Source: Elusimicrobia bacterium GWB2_63_16 (GTDB taxonomy: Bacteria; Elusimicrobiota; Elusimicrobia; Elusimicrobiales; UBA9959). Taken from it: DNA of 64,000 bases. Shown one piece after another: positions 8,732-21,000 of the stretch. The stretch is taken from contig MGTZ01000020.1 of the NCBI GenBank assembly GCA_001799715.1, positions 1-64,000 on the forward strand, read 5' to 3'. The position numbers and the translations under genes are program-made. Every line of letters starts with the position of its first letter. Positions within the stretch are counted from its first letter, which is position 1. The notes beneath the pieces are model-generated. The model had not been told where the DNA came from. It worked only from the letters and a program-made list of their open reading frames with translations, and made no database searches.

Positions 8732-9613
8732 TCAGAGCGGTTCGGCGAGGGTATCCAGCACCACGCTGAGGTCCTTGTCGCCGTAGCCGCTATTATACGA
8801 TTTAGTCATCAGGCGTTCCACCGCCGCGGTGACCGGCAGTTCCAGTCTCTTCTTGGCCGCCTCGGCCAGCATGAAGCGGGCGTCCTTGAGCATGTGCTTG
8901 AGCGGGAAGGCCGGGGGGAATTCTTTCTTCAGGATATTCTCCCTCTTGAGCGAGAAGTAGCCGCAGTTCATGGCGGGATTGTGCGCGAGCGTCTCGAAGA
9001 TGAGGGCGGGGTCTATGCCCTGCGCCTGTGCCAGCGCCGCGGACTCGGCCAGCGCGGTGGTGAGCTGCGCCACTATCAGGTTCACGCACAGTTTGAGAGC
9101 GGTGCCGGCCGGCGGCAGGCCGGCGTGCACTATCTCCTTGCCCATGGCCCGCAGCACCGGGGCGTAGCGCTCGAGCGCGGCTTTTTCGGCGCCGGCCAGT
9201 ATGACCAGCTGCCCCTTTTCGGCCGCGGCCTTGGAGCCGGAGACCGGGCAGTCCAGGAAGACCACTCCGGCGGCGTAGCATTTTTTTCCCAGCCCGGCGG
9301 TGTAATCGGGGGAGAGGGTGCTCATGTTGATCAGGGCGTTGCCGCCCTGGAAGGCCGAGGCCGCGCCCTCCGGGCCCTCCATCACGCCGTCCATGGCGGC
9401 CTGGTCGGAAACCATGGTGATGAGCGTGTCGCACATTTTGGCCAGTGCCCTGGGGGTGGAAGCCACCTGGCAGCCGAGGTCGGCGAATTCCGTGGTGCGC
9501 GAGCGCGTGCGGTTGTAGACGGAGACCTGGAAGCCGGCGCGGTGCAGGTTCAGCGCCATGGCGCGGCCCATTATGCCGAGCCCTATGAAACCTATCCTGG
9601 GGGGTATGCTCAT
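8732..9613 (-). CDS. NAD(P)-dependent beta-hydroxyacid dehydrogenase (3-hydroxyisobutyrate dehydrogenase family)
   Basis: IGFIGLGIMGRAMALNLHRAG Rossmann motif; DCPVSGSKAAAEKGQL substrate-binding motif. Confidence 0.9.
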   Translation of the reverse strand: MSIPPRIGFIGLGIMGRAMALNLHRAGFQVSVYNRTRSRTTEFADLGCQVASTPRALAKMCDTLITMVSDQAAMDGVMEGPEGAASAFQGGNALINMSTLSPDYTAGLGKKCYAAGVVFLDCPVSGSKAAAEKGQLVILAGAEKAALERYAPVLRAMGKEIVHAGLPPAGTALKLCVNLIVAQLTTALAESAALAQAQGIDPALIFETLAHNPAMNCGYFSLKRENILKKEFPPAFPLKHMLKDARFMLAEAAKKRLELPVTAAVERLMTKSYNSGYGDKDLSVVLDTLAEPL

Positions 9614-10176
9614 GATCTTTCTCCAAGCTTTATAATTTCCGCGGCGCTCAGTTCGCGCCACTGCCCCGGCTCCAGCCCTTCCAGTGTCAGCGGGCCTATG
9701 GCCCGCCGCAGCAGGCGCAGCACCGGGAAGCCGACGGCGGCCAGCATGCGCCGCACCTGCCTGTTGCGGCCTTCCTTCAGCGTGACCTCGGCCCACGAGG
9801 TGGGCACGGTCTTGCGGTAGCGTATGGGGGGCACCCGCGCCGGCAGGCCCGGATCGGACAGTACCCTGGCCCCGCATGGCAGCGTCGGGCCGTCAGCCAG
9901 CGTCAGGCCGGAGCGCAGCCGCGCCAGCGCCTCGTCCGTCACCTCGCGCTCTACCTGGGCCCAGTAAACTTTGGCCATCTTGTGCTTCGGGTCGGCTATG
10001 CCGGCCTGCAGGTGCCCGTCCGAGGTGAGCAGCAGCAGGCCCTCGCTGTCATGGTCCAGCCGGCCGGCGGGGTAGACGCCCTTGGGGAAACCGAAGTCCG
10101 CCAGCGAGGCATGTCCGTGCTCCGGCGTGAACTGAGAAAGGACCCCGTAGGGTTTGTTGAAAATAATGGTGGTCAT
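9610..10176 (-). CDS. 23S rRNA pseudouridine synthase, RluE/RsuA family
   Basis: 188 aa; PAGRLDHDSEGLLLLTSDG and GRNRQVRRML motifs. Confidence 0.9.
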   Translation of the reverse strand: MTTIIFNKPYGVLSQFTPEHGHASLADFGFPKGVYPAGRLDHDSEGLLLLTSDGHLQAGIADPKHKMAKVYWAQVEREVTDEALARLRSGLTLADGPTLPCGARVLSDPGLPARVPPIRYRKTVPTSWAEVTLKEGRNRQVRRMLAAVGFPVLRLLRRAIGPLTLEGLEPGQWRELSAAEIIKLGERS

Positions 10177-10223
10177 CGTCTCCGGCTTGCCCGAAACGGC
10201 CGGCTAAATGTTATTATATATTA

Positions 10224-11363
10224 ATGAGTTATACCTTCATCGACAAACAGAAAGATTTCAATGAGCTGTGCGCGAAGCTCGCCACCCATAAGTACCTCTC
10301 CATAGACACCGAGTCCAACAGCCTTTACGCCTACAAAGAAAAGTTCTGCCTGATGCAGCTGTCCAGCGAGCATATCAACGCCGTGGTGGACCCGCTCGCC
10401 GTGGACATCAAGCCGATACTCCCCATTTTCGCCGACCCCGGCATAGAGAAGATCTTTCACTCGGCCGATTCCGATATCCGCGTTTTTAAGGCCGCGCTCA
10501 AGTGCACCTTCGTCAATATCTTCGACGTGATGGTGGCCGCCAAGTACCTGGGCATCATCAAGTGCGGCCTGGACAGCATGGTGGGAGAATACTTCGGCCT
10601 GGAGATGAATAAGAAGTTCCAGAAGGCCGACTGGGGCCGGCGCCCGCTCACGAAAGAGATGCTGGACTACGCCAGCTCCGACACCATCCACCTCAAGAAG
10701 CTGCGCGACATTCTTGGCGCCGAACTGGAGAAGAAGGGCCGCCTGGAAGAGGCGCTGGGGCAGTTCGCCCAGATCTGCAAGATCGAGCCCAACCCCATGC
10801 GCTTCGACGAGTCGGGGTTCCTTACGCTCAAGGGCGCGCGCCAGCTCAACGGCCGCGGCTTGGCGGTACTGCGCGAGCTGTACATCGGGCGCGAGGTGGC
10901 GGCGATCAAGAAGGACGCGCCGCCTTTCAAGGTTATCAGCGAGGACCTGATGCTGCGCCTTTCGGTGGCGCCGCGCGAGGGTCTGCACAACCTCTCTATT
11001 TTTAAGGGCGTCAGCGGCTACGTGCTGGCCAATCACGGCGCGTGGATACGCGAGGCGCTGGCCAAGGGGCTCAAGGCCCCGGAGTACCAGGTGCCCCGCC
11101 GCGAGATCTCGCGAGAGAAGCGCGCCTATTTCGAGACCGTCAAGAACCGCTTCAAGACGCTGCGCCTGTGGCGCAAAGAGACAGCCGCCCGCCGCAACAT
11201 GCTGCCCGAGGCCATCTTGGGCAACGACGTGCTGGAGCGCCTGGCCATGGCGCAGCTGCACAAAATAGAGGACCTGCACGCCATCAAGGGCCTGGGCGCG
11301 GAAAAGGCTTCCCTCTACGGCGCCGAAATAATGGAATTCCTGAAAAAACACCACGGCAAATAA
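10224..11363 (+). CDS. rnd: Ribonuclease D
   Basis: YLSIDTESNSLYAYKEKFCLMQLS (DEDD motif), YASSDTIHL, HRDC-like C-terminus. Confidence 0.9.
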   Translation: MSYTFIDKQKDFNELCAKLATHKYLSIDTESNSLYAYKEKFCLMQLSSEHINAVVDPLAVDIKPILPIFADPGIEKIFHSADSDIRVFKAALKCTFVNIFDVMVAAKYLGIIKCGLDSMVGEYFGLEMNKKFQKADWGRRPLTKEMLDYASSDTIHLKKLRDILGAELEKKGRLEEALGQFAQICKIEPNPMRFDESGFLTLKGARQLNGRGLAVLRELYIGREVAAIKKDAPPFKVISEDLMLRLSVAPREGLHNLSIFKGVSGYVLANHGAWIREALAKGLKAPEYQVPRREISREKRAYFETVKNRFKTLRLWRKETAARRNMLPEAILGNDVLERLAMAQLHKIEDLHAIKGLGAEKASLYGAEIMEFLKKHHGK

Positions 11364-11403
11364 ACTAGGGACAGCGCCCTATTTATTTTCCGCTTTTTCC
11401 GGT

Positions 11404-11431
11404 CGACCCCGACATGCAGTTGTCGGGGTCG
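11404..11431. repeat. Perfect hairpin inside RAYT left end
   Basis: CGACCCCGACA-TGCAGT-TGTCGGGGTCG, 11-bp perfect stem with 6-nt loop. Confidence 0.75.
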
Positions 11432-11488
11432 TCTGTTATATTCATAGTGAGGGGGACGTGCTTCAGGCGCGTTCTGTAAGGGGGGAAT

Positions 11489-12205
11489 ATGCCAAGGCTT
11501 GCAAGAGTTGTGGGGGTGGGATTGCCGCATCATATTGTGCAGCGCGGAAATTGCCGGCAAAGGGTCTTTGAAAGCGAATACGACAGGGAATACTATCTGC
11601 GTCTGATCTCCGAATGCTCGAGCCGGGCGGGCCTTTCAATATTGGCCTACTGCCTTATGACGAATCATGTGCATTTTATAGCTATTCCGAAGAAGAAGGA
11701 TTCCATGGCCCGCACATTCAATAGCGCTCATATGCGCTATTCTCAATACTTCAATTACAAACATAAACTGATAGGACACTTATGGCAGGGGCGGTATTTC
11801 TCCTGTGTTCTCGACGAAAAGCATCTCATAGCGGCTGCCAGGTACGTGGAGCGTAATCCGCTGCGTGCGGCGCTGGTCGGCTCGGCTGAAAATTGGAAAT
11901 GGTCGAGCGCCGCGGTTCATTGCGTGAGAGCAGGCGATCCGTTCGGCTTTTCTCTGGATAGCCTGCTGGAAATACTGGGGTTGAGCGGTAGAGGCTGGAG
12001 GGAACTGCTGGATGAGGCGCAGGCTGAAACGGAAATTTCTGAAATACGCGCACATACCAGCGTAGGGCGCCCGCTGGGGAATAAGAGCTTCCTCGCGGGT
12101 ATCGAAAAGAGATTAGGGAGGAGGGTTGGGGCTATGCCCCCGGGGCGCCCCAAAGGGACCAAACAGGGCGCTGTCCCTAGTTATAAAATAGGGCGCTGTC
12201 CCTAG
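11489..12205 (+). CDS. REP-associated tyrosine transposase (IS200-like, Y1 Tnp)
   Basis: PHHIVQRGNCRQRVF, YCLMTNHVHFIAIP (HUH), HLWQGRYFSCVLDE, YVERNPLRAALV; stop codon lies in the right repeat. Confidence 0.92.
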   Translation: MPRLARVVGVGLPHHIVQRGNCRQRVFESEYDREYYLRLISECSSRAGLSILAYCLMTNHVHFIAIPKKKDSMARTFNSAHMRYSQYFNYKHKLIGHLWQGRYFSCVLDEKHLIAAARYVERNPLRAALVGSAENWKWSSAAVHCVRAGDPFGFSLDSLLEILGLSGRGWRELLDEAQAETEISEIRAHTSVGRPLGNKSFLAGIEKRLGRRVGAMPPGRPKGTKQGAVPSYKIGRCP

Positions 12206-12226
12206 TTTTTACGGCAAGTAGGCCGG

Positions 12227-13996
12227 CTATTTAAGCAGCTTTTTCGCCAGGTCCGGGCGCTTGATCTCGCGCAGGGCCTGCAGGACGAGGGAGCGGTTTT
12301 CGGGTTTGTAATACTGAAGGAGCGCGCGCTGCAGGCGCCGCTCCGTTTCTTTTTTGGGGACGTAGACGGGCTCGAGGGTGAAGGGGTCGAGGCCGGTGAA
12401 GTAGATGGAGGTCGCCAGTTCCATCGGCGCGGGCAGGAAGTCGTTGATCTGCTGCGGGCGGATGTTGCGCTCCTTCAGGAACACGGCCAGGTCGGCCATG
12501 TCGGCCAGCGTGGAGCCGGGGTGGGCCGAGATGAAATAGAGCACCAGGTACTGCTCCTTGCCGGCTTTCTTCGACTCGGCGAGGAACTTGTCGGCGAACT
12601 CCTTGAACACTTCCACGGCGGGCTTCTTCATCACCGACAGCACCTTGGGAGAGATATGCTCGGGGGCGACCTTGAGCAGCCCGCCGGTGTGAAAACGCGC
12701 AATTTCCGAAATATACTCGCCGCATTTCAGCGCCAGGTCCATCCTGATGCCGCTGGCCACGAAAGCTTTCTTCAGACCCTTGATCGCCCGCACGCGGCGC
12801 ATCAGCGCCAGCAGCGGCTTATGGTCGGTATTGAGGTTGGGGCAGATGACGGGGTGGACGCAGGAAAGCTTTTTGCAGGCCCTGCAGACCGCCATATCCT
12901 TGCCGCCCATGGCGTACATGTTGGCCGACGGGGCGCCCAGGTCCGAGATATTGCCGGGGTGGCGCGGCGTCTTCAACAGGGCCGCGGCTTCCTTCTCCAC
13001 CGACTCCGCCGAGCGCGTCTGTATGAACCGGCCCTGGTGCAGCGTCAGCGAGCAGAAGGCGCAGCCGCCGAAGCAGCCGCGGTGTATGACTATCGAATCC
13101 TTTATGGTCTCCAGAGCGGGAATTGGTTCTTTATACGACGGGTGGGCGCGCTTGGCGAAGGGCAGGCCGTAGACGGCGTCCATCTCCGCCGTGGAGAGGG
13201 GGAGCGCGGGGGGATTCTGTACCACCGCCTTACCCTCGCTCTTCTGGACCAGGACCGCGGCGTTGTAGGGATTGGAGTTCTCGTAAATAAGCCGCGTCGC
13301 GGCGGAGAATTTTACGCGGTCGCCTGAAACTTCTCCGGCGGAGGGCAGCTCCACGGAGCCGGGCAGCGGCAGGGCGGCGGCTTCTTTGGCCCCGAGAGGG
13401 TAGGCGGTGCCGCGGACGTCGCGCAGCGCGCTTATCTTTTCGCCGGTCTTCAGCCTGGCGGCGATCTCGCGGATCTGGCGCTCGCCCATGCCGTACACCA
13501 GCAGGTCGGCCTTGGAGTCCAGCAGCACGCTGTGCCGCACCTTGTCGGACCAGTAGTCGTAATGCGCGAAGCGCCGCATGCTGGCCTCTATGCCGCCTAT
13601 GACCACCGGCGCGTCGGGATAGGCCTCGCGGCAGCGCTGCGAGTAGATGATGGTGGCGCGGTCGGGGCGCAGGCCGGCGCGCCCGCCGGGGGAGAAATCG
13701 TCGGAGGAACGCACGCGGCGGTTGTGCGTGTACTTGTTGATCATCGAGTCCATGTTCCCGGCGGAGACGCCGTAGAACAGGCGGGGTTTCCCGAATTGTC
13801 TGAAATCGGCCGGCGAATCCCAGCGCGGCTGGGCCAGGATGGCCACGCGCAGGCCCTCGGCTTCCAGCACGCGCCCTACCAGGGCCATGGCGAAAGAGGG
13901 ATGGTCGACATAGGCGTCGCCCGTGACCAGGACCACGTCCACGGCGTCCCAGCCCAGGGCTTTGACCTCTTGCGGCGTCGCGGGAAGGAAACTCAT
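12227..13996 (-). CDS. YgiQ family radical SAM protein
   Basis: 589 aa; [19 protein letters not shown] radical SAM Cys motif; [26 protein letters not shown]. Confidence 0.93.
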   Translation of the reverse strand: MSFLPATPQEVKALGWDAVDVVLVTGDAYVDHPSFAMALVGRVLEAEGLRVAILAQPRWDSPADFRQFGKPRLFYGVSAGNMDSMINKYTHNRRVRSSDDFSPGGRAGLRPDRATIIYSQRCREAYPDAPVVIGGIEASMRRFAHYDYWSDKVRHSVLLDSKADLLVYGMGERQIREIAARLKTGEKISALRDVRGTAYPLGAKEAAALPLPGSVELPSAGEVSGDRVKFSAATRLIYENSNPYNAAVLVQKSEGKAVVQNPPALPLSTAEMDAVYGLPFAKRAHPSYKEPIPALETIKDSIVIHRGCFGGCAFCSLTLHQGRFIQTRSAESVEKEAAALLKTPRHPGNISDLGAPSANMYAMGGKDMAVCRACKKLSCVHPVICPNLNTDHKPLLALMRRVRAIKGLKKAFVASGIRMDLALKCGEYISEIARFHTGGLLKVAPEHISPKVLSVMKKPAVEVFKEFADKFLAESKKAGKEQYLVLYFISAHPGSTLADMADLAVFLKERNIRPQQINDFLPAPMELATSIYFTGLDPFTLEPVYVPKKETERRLQRALLQYYKPENRSLVLQALREIKRPDLAKKLLK

Positions 13997-14114
13997 ACTG
14001 TAATCATATCAAAAAGACCTCTGCCGGGACTCCCCGGCCCGGCGCTGCCGGGGTTCCATTTATATTTAAATTATGGGATAATAGTAATGCAGAACTTGGT
14101 TTTTAGGAGGGAAA

Positions 14115-14852
14115 ATGAAAAAACTTATTATTTCGCTGTGCCTGCTGCCCGTATTGACCGCCGGCGCCAGTGCCGACTCGTTTGAGGACTTCAAGACCCA
14201 GATAGCGCTGCAGGGCGAAGCCCTGCTCAAGCCTTTCGCCATGGACCTGGGCGGCGTCATCGGCGCCAACGACTTCAATTCCGGGCGCACGCTCGGCTTT
14301 CCCGGCTTCGAGGTCGGCCTGGCCGCCACCGTGCAGGCCAAGCCCAGCGACGAGAACCGCGTGCTGCGCGACGCCGACGTGAACGCCTTCGGCGTGCCGA
14401 TGGTGCACGCGGGCGTGGCCCTGCCGGCGGTGGGCGCCGACGTGATGGCGCGCGCGGTCAGCCTCTCCGGCTTCTCCATAGTCGGCGGCGGCCTGCGCAA
14501 GAGCATCATCAAGAGCGGCACGCTGACAAAGTTCATCCCGGACGTCTCGGTGTCCGCCTGGTACGACGTGATCAACTACGACTACTTCAAGGGCAGCCAC
14601 CTGTCCTTCGACGCCACCGCCTCCTTCGACATCCCGGTGATAAAGCCGTATGTCGGCGTGGGCGTGGACCGCACGACGCTCGAGATCAAGAACGTGAACG
14701 CCGCGCTCAACGGCGTGGACGCCACCATCTCCAAACCCCGCTACACCGTAGGCGTGCGCCTGTCGCCGCTGCCGCTGCTGTACGTCTACGGCGCTTACAA
14801 CATCCTGCACGGCCAGGCCGGGTATTCCCTGGGCGCCGGCGCGAAGTTCTAA
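14115..14852 (+). CDS. Predicted outer-membrane/secreted beta-rich protein, unknown function
   Basis: 245 aa with signal peptide MKKLIISLCLLPVLTAGASA and alternating barrel-like C-terminal strands. Confidence 0.7.
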   Translation: MKKLIISLCLLPVLTAGASADSFEDFKTQIALQGEALLKPFAMDLGGVIGANDFNSGRTLGFPGFEVGLAATVQAKPSDENRVLRDADVNAFGVPMVHAGVALPAVGADVMARAVSLSGFSIVGGGLRKSIIKSGTLTKFIPDVSVSAWYDVINYDYFKGSHLSFDATASFDIPVIKPYVGVGVDRTTLEIKNVNAALNGVDATISKPRYTVGVRLSPLPLLYVYGAYNILHGQAGYSLGAGAKF

Positions 14853-14945
14853 AAAGTTGGGAGGCTGGCAGCCTTTACCTGGGGGGAGCCCGCTGCGGGC
14901 TCCCCGCTTAAACGCAGGGCCGCTCCCTTGAAAAAGGAGACCAAC

Positions 14946-16157
<1,212 letters not shown>

Positions 16158-16168
16158 GAGGTTTCGAC

Positions 16169-16206
16169 GCCCCGCCGGCCGCACCGCGCGCCGGCGGGGC
16201 TTTTTT
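16169..16206 (+). terminator. Rho-independent terminator
   Basis: GCCCCGCCGG ... CCGGCGGGGC followed by T6. Confidence 0.85.
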
Positions 16207-16209
16207 AAC

Positions 16210-17139
16210 ATGCCAGACAAAGTTCCCGGCCACGGCCGGCTCTACCTGCAGGCAGCCCTGGCCACCGCCGTGTGGGGCGCCTCATATCCCTTTACCAAGC
16301 AGCTGATGAGCGAGGTCTCGCCGCTTACCATAGTAGTCTCGCGCGCCGCGATAGGCGCGCTGCTGCTCGTGCTCCTGGGCGGCGCCAGGCTTTCGCCGCG
16401 CGATTTCCGCGGCGCTCCCCTGCTCAAGCTCTTCATCCTTTCCGTGCTGGGCGTCTCGGCCCAGCAGTATATACAGGCCTACGCCCTCAAATACACGCTG
16501 GCGTCCAACGCCGGCTGGCTGATCTGCACCATTCCCATCATGGTGGCCGGGCTGGCCGCGGCGCTGGGCGAGCGCCTGGGGCCCTTCAAACTGGCGGCTT
16601 TCGCGCTGGGCACGGCCGGCACGCTGCTCGTGGTCTTCGGCCGCGCCGGGGCGGGGGCTTTCGCCCTGCCGTCCACCACCGGCGACGTCATTTTCCTGAC
16701 CAGCTGCGTGGAATGGACCATCTACGTTTACTGCGCCCAGCGCTGGCTCACCGATTGGCCGCAGGCCAAGGTCACGGCAGCCACGATGCTCGTGGCGCTG
16801 GCCAGCGTGCTGCCCGTCTGGCTGCTCTCCGGCGGCCCGGCGGATTACGCCGCCGTCAGTCCGCGCGGCTGGGCCGGTATCGCCTACCTGGGCGTGCTCT
16901 CCTCCGCCATGGGCTACCTGTTCTGGAACCGGGCCGTGGAAGGCCTGGGCGGCGTCAAAGCCTCCTATTTCATTTACCTGCAGCCTTTTTCGTCCATGCT
17001 GGCGGCTTACCTGCTGCTGGGCGAGCGCGCCGCGCCGGCGGCCTTCGCCGGAGGGCTGCTGATACTCGCCGGCGTATATCTGGTGGGATTAAAGGAGAAA
17101 ACCCGCGCCGCCGCCGGCGGGGTCTCTGCCAATGCCTGA
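16210..17139 (+). CDS. EamA/DMT family transporter
   Basis: 309 aa with duplicated EamA domain (AVWGASYPFTKQLMSEVSPLTIVVSRAAIGA; YLGVLSSAMGYLFWNRAVEGLG). Confidence 0.88.
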   Translation: MPDKVPGHGRLYLQAALATAVWGASYPFTKQLMSEVSPLTIVVSRAAIGALLLVLLGGARLSPRDFRGAPLLKLFILSVLGVSAQQYIQAYALKYTLASNAGWLICTIPIMVAGLAAALGERLGPFKLAAFALGTAGTLLVVFGRAGAGAFALPSTTGDVIFLTSCVEWTIYVYCAQRWLTDWPQAKVTAATMLVALASVLPVWLLSGGPADYAAVSPRGWAGIAYLGVLSSAMGYLFWNRAVEGLGGVKASYFIYLQPFSSMLAAYLLLGERAAPAAFAGGLLILAGVYLVGLKEKTRAAAGGVSANA

Positions 17140-18028
17140 TTATTCAGCCCTTAAGCACAAGTTCGGCCCGCATTGCCTCTTCGGCGAGCCAGCCGCAAAT
17201 TTTACCACCTACCGCGCCGGCGGGGCGGCCGAAGTGCTGCTCAAGCCCGGCACCCCGGAGGAACTGGCCTGGGCCTGCGCCTGGTGCCGCGCCAACGCGG
17301 CGCCGTGGCGCGTGTTGGGCCGCGGCTCCAATGTGCTGGTCAGCGACCGGGGGCTGCCCGGCGTAACTATTCTCACCGGCCGGCTGGCCGCCGTGGAAGT
17401 AAAAGGCTCCGCGCTGGAGGCGCAGGCCGGGGCGTCCTGGGACGAGGTGGCCCGCCTCTCCGCCGGGGCCGGCCTGGCCGGGCTGGAGAAGACCTCCGGC
17501 ATCCCCGGCTCCGTGGGCGGCGCCGTGCGCATGAACGCCGGGGCTTTCGGCCAGGAGACCTTCGACCGGCTCGCCTCGGTGCTGGCCCTCGACGGCGAGG
17601 GGCGGGAGATAACGCTTTTAAAAAAGGACATCGGCCACGGGTACCGCCGGGCCGCGGGGCTGGACGGGCTGACCGTGCTCCTGGCGCGCTTCGAGTTCCA
17701 GCCGGGCGACCCGGCCGTGCTGCTGCAGGACCGTTCCTGCGTACTGGCCTCGCGCGAGGCCAAACAGCCGCTGGACTACCCGTCGGCGGGCAGCGTCTTC
17801 AAGCGGCCGCAGGGCGACTACGCCTCGCGGCTGATAGACGCGGCCGGCCTGAAGGGCCTCAGGGTGGGCGGGGCCGAGGTCTCTCCCAAGCATGCCGGCT
17901 TCATCGTGAACGCCGGCGGCGCCACGGCCGCCGACATCTACGCGCTGATCTGCCGCGTGCGCGGAGTCGTGAAGGAAAAGACCGGCGTGGAACTGCAGTT
18001 GGAACAGATACTGCTCGGCGATTTTTAA
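17132..18028 (+). CDS. murB: UDP-N-acetylenolpyruvoylglucosamine reductase
   Basis: TYRAGGAAEVLLKP, GRGSNVLVSDRGLPG, GIPGSVGGAVRMNAGAFG, PSAGSVFKRP. Confidence 0.93.
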   Translation: MPDYSALKHKFGPHCLFGEPAANFTTYRAGGAAEVLLKPGTPEELAWACAWCRANAAPWRVLGRGSNVLVSDRGLPGVTILTGRLAAVEVKGSALEAQAGASWDEVARLSAGAGLAGLEKTSGIPGSVGGAVRMNAGAFGQETFDRLASVLALDGEGREITLLKKDIGHGYRRAAGLDGLTVLLARFEFQPGDPAVLLQDRSCVLASREAKQPLDYPSAGSVFKRPQGDYASRLIDAAGLKGLRVGGAEVSPKHAGFIVNAGGATAADIYALICRVRGVVKEKTGVELQLEQILLGDF

Positions 18029-18056
18029 ACCCGGCCGTCCGGCCGGAGGGGGAACT

Positions 18057-21000
18057 ATGAAGACTCTTATCGCGCTGCTGCTGCTGCCCTGCCTGGCCTA
18101 CGGAGGGCCCACCGACGCCGCCGACCAGGCTTTCGCCAAGGGCGAATACCAGGCCGCGCTGGACGGCTACGCCGCCGCCAAAACGCCGGGAGAGCCCGGC
18201 CTTAAGGCCCTGTACCGCGCCGCCGAGAGCGAGGCCCTGCTGTCCCGGTACGGCGAGGCCGCCCAGCGCCTGTTCGGGATGAAGCTGCCGCCGGACCCGC
18301 TGTGGCAGGCCCGGTTCCTGCTGCTGCGCGCCGAGACCGGCCGCCAGTACCAGCAGCGGTACGGCTACTCGACGTCCGCCGACGAACAGAAAGGCGAGAA
18401 GGATGTGACCAAGCTGACTACCCAGCAGTGGCGCAGGCTGATAGCGGCGGATTACGACTCGCTCTGGCCGCTGAGGGGGGCCCTGGCGAAGACGGTTCTG
18501 GAGGGTGAGGCTTACTTCGTAGACTTAAAGGACGCGGAACTGCTCTATACGCCTACGCTCTGGGATTTCGCGGTGCTGCGCTGGACCAGCTGGCTGCTGG
18601 GCGAATCGGAGAACTCAGACGGGCCGCCCGCCGCCGAACCTTTCGTCGAGCTGTCCTACAAAGCGGACTACGCCGCCGGAGCACCGGCCGCCTCCAAGGC
18701 CGCCGCGCTCTACGAGGCCGCCGCGGCCGGCCCCGAAGGTTTCGTTCGCGAATACTGGCGCCTGCAGCGGCTGATGATCCCTTTCGAGCAGGCAGGCCGC
18801 GTGGCGGCTTACGACCGCGCCGCGCTGCGCCAGCGGGCGCTGAAGACGCTCAAGTACTGGGCCGCCTCTTTTAAGACGGGCCTGGGCCGGAGCTGGGCCT
18901 TCTACCGAGCCGCCGCTTTCGAGAATGAGGCGGGAGAGTTCTCCTCCGCCGTGGAATTTTGCCGCAAAGCCGAGGCCGAAGCGCCGCGCTCCATGCCCGC
19001 CTCCCACTGCGCCCGCCTGCGGGCCGGCATAGAGCTGCCGCGGCTGGAACTGTCCGCCGTCTTCGCGCCGCCCCCGGGCAAGGATATACTCACGGTCTCC
19101 GCCCGCAACCTGCCTGAGCTGTACTTCAGGGCTTACAAGACCACTCCGGAAGAGCTGGAGGCCTCCCTCGGTCACGCGCAGCAGGGCTGGGACCACGTTA
19201 AATACCTGCGCCAGGAGACGGTAAAGGAATACCTGCGCCGCCGGGCTTCAGTGGAATGGAGTCAGGCGATAAAATACGAGGCCCCTTACCGCGAGGCTTC
19301 GGCCGCGGTCGCGAATCCCCCGCTGAAGAAAGGGCTGTACGTGGTGGTGGCTTCCGGCGACGCCGGTTTCGAGGAGGGCGCCTCCCTGATGCGGGCCGTC
19401 ACCGTGAATATTACTGATATTTTCCTGCTCGGCACCTCGGGCCTGGGGGCCGATCCCGAGGCCTTCCTCTACGACCCGGCCGCTCCCTCGCGGCCGGCCT
19501 CCGCCGAGGTGTTCAGGCTCTACGCCGTTAACGCGCTGACCGGCGCGCCGCTGGCCGGGGCGAGGACCGAGACCTTCGTGCACAAGTCCCGCGCCGGGGA
19601 CTGGCAGCGGGTCCCGCTGACCGCCGGCCCCGACGGGGCGGCCATCCTGCGCCACGAATTTGAGGTGACCTACCCGGCCAACGAATATTTCTCCCTGGAC
19701 CCGCTGCTGCGGCACGGGGGGGCTTACGCCTACTGGAACTCGCAGGCTTCGGCCGGGCTGCACGTGCCGGCCCCGGTCTCCGTCTTCGTGGAGACCGACA
19801 GGCCGGTATACCGGCCCGGGCAGGAGGTCAAGTTCAAGGTGACGGCGCTGCTGCGCCAGCCCGGCGGGTACAGGGTTTACGACGGGAAGGCCGCCGTGAC
19901 CCTGACGGCCCGCGACGCCAACTGGCAGCCGGCTTATACCGCCACCCTGCCGTTCACCGGCCTCGGCAGCGCGGCCGGCTCGTTCAAGCTGCCGGAAGGG
20001 CGCATGCTGGGCCAGTATTCGCTGTCGGCCGGCGTGCGGGAGTACGGTTATAATTTCAGCGGCACCGCGCAGTTCGGGGTCGAGGAATACAAGCGGCCCG
20101 AGTTCGAGGTAAAGCTGGAGGCCGCGGACAAGCCGCTGCGCTACGGCCAGGCTGCCAAGGTGTCCGGCGAGGCGAAGTACTACTTCGGCTCCCCGGTGCC
20201 GGGCGCCAGGGTTAAGTACAGGGTGACCCGCTCGCGCTACCTGCCGCGCTACTGCTGGTACTGGGGCTGGTTCTACGGCGGCGGCGCCACCGCCGAGGCG
20301 GCGGCCGGCGAGACCGTGACCGGCGACGACGGCAAATTCAGCTTAACTTTTACTCCGGAGCCGGAGAGCGCGGAGTACGCGGGCTACCCGGCTTCCTACC
20401 AGGTGGAGGCCGAGGCGCTGGACGCCGGCGGCCGCACGATAACCGATTCGCGGGCCTACAGGGCCGGTTCCCGGGCCTGGCTTTTCGACGTCAAGCCCCA
20501 GGCGGGCTTCTTTGCGCCGGAGGGCACGGCGGCGCTGGACGCGCGGCTGATGGACCTCAACGACTCGCCGCAGGCCGGCGAGGCGCAGTACGCGCTTTAC
20601 CGGCTCGACGGCGAGCCGGCGGCCGCCGCCGGCGGCAGCGGCTGGGGCTATTTCGGCCGCAACCCGTCGCTGGAACAGGCTTTCGACAAGGTCCCCGACG
20701 GCGCGCCGGCCGGCAAGGGCAAAGTGTTCTTCGCCAAGGACCGGCCCTCGGTGATCTCTTTCAAGAACCTCGCGCCCGGCGCCTACAGGCTGCGCCTGAA
20801 GGCGAGGGACCCATGGGGGGGAGAGAGCGAGTCGCAGGTGGTCATAGTGTCAGCTTCGGCCGACGCGCGGCGCAACGCCGCGCTGCGCCTGCCGGCGGTG
20901 GCGCTGTTCGAGCGCGATTCCTACCAGTCCGGCGAGACAGCCAGGGTCCTGATAGGCGCCTCGGCCCTGAAGGGCGCCAAGTTCACCGAAGTGCTCGCCG

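Larger units (their letters stand above)
11364..12206. mobile_element. RAYT-type element bounded by inverted repeats
   Basis: Left ACTAGGGACAGCGCCCTATTTAT (11364-11386) is inverted on the right at 12184-12206, with an additional tandem right copy at 12165-12181, flanking a Y1 transposase. Confidence 0.7.

Noticed and set aside
14883-14905. GGGGAGCCCG-CTG-CGGGCTCCCC hairpin as a riboswitch or leader upstream of rocD
   Set aside because: Simple perfect hairpin best explained as a transcription-end structure of the upstream gene; no further conserved riboswitch features seen.
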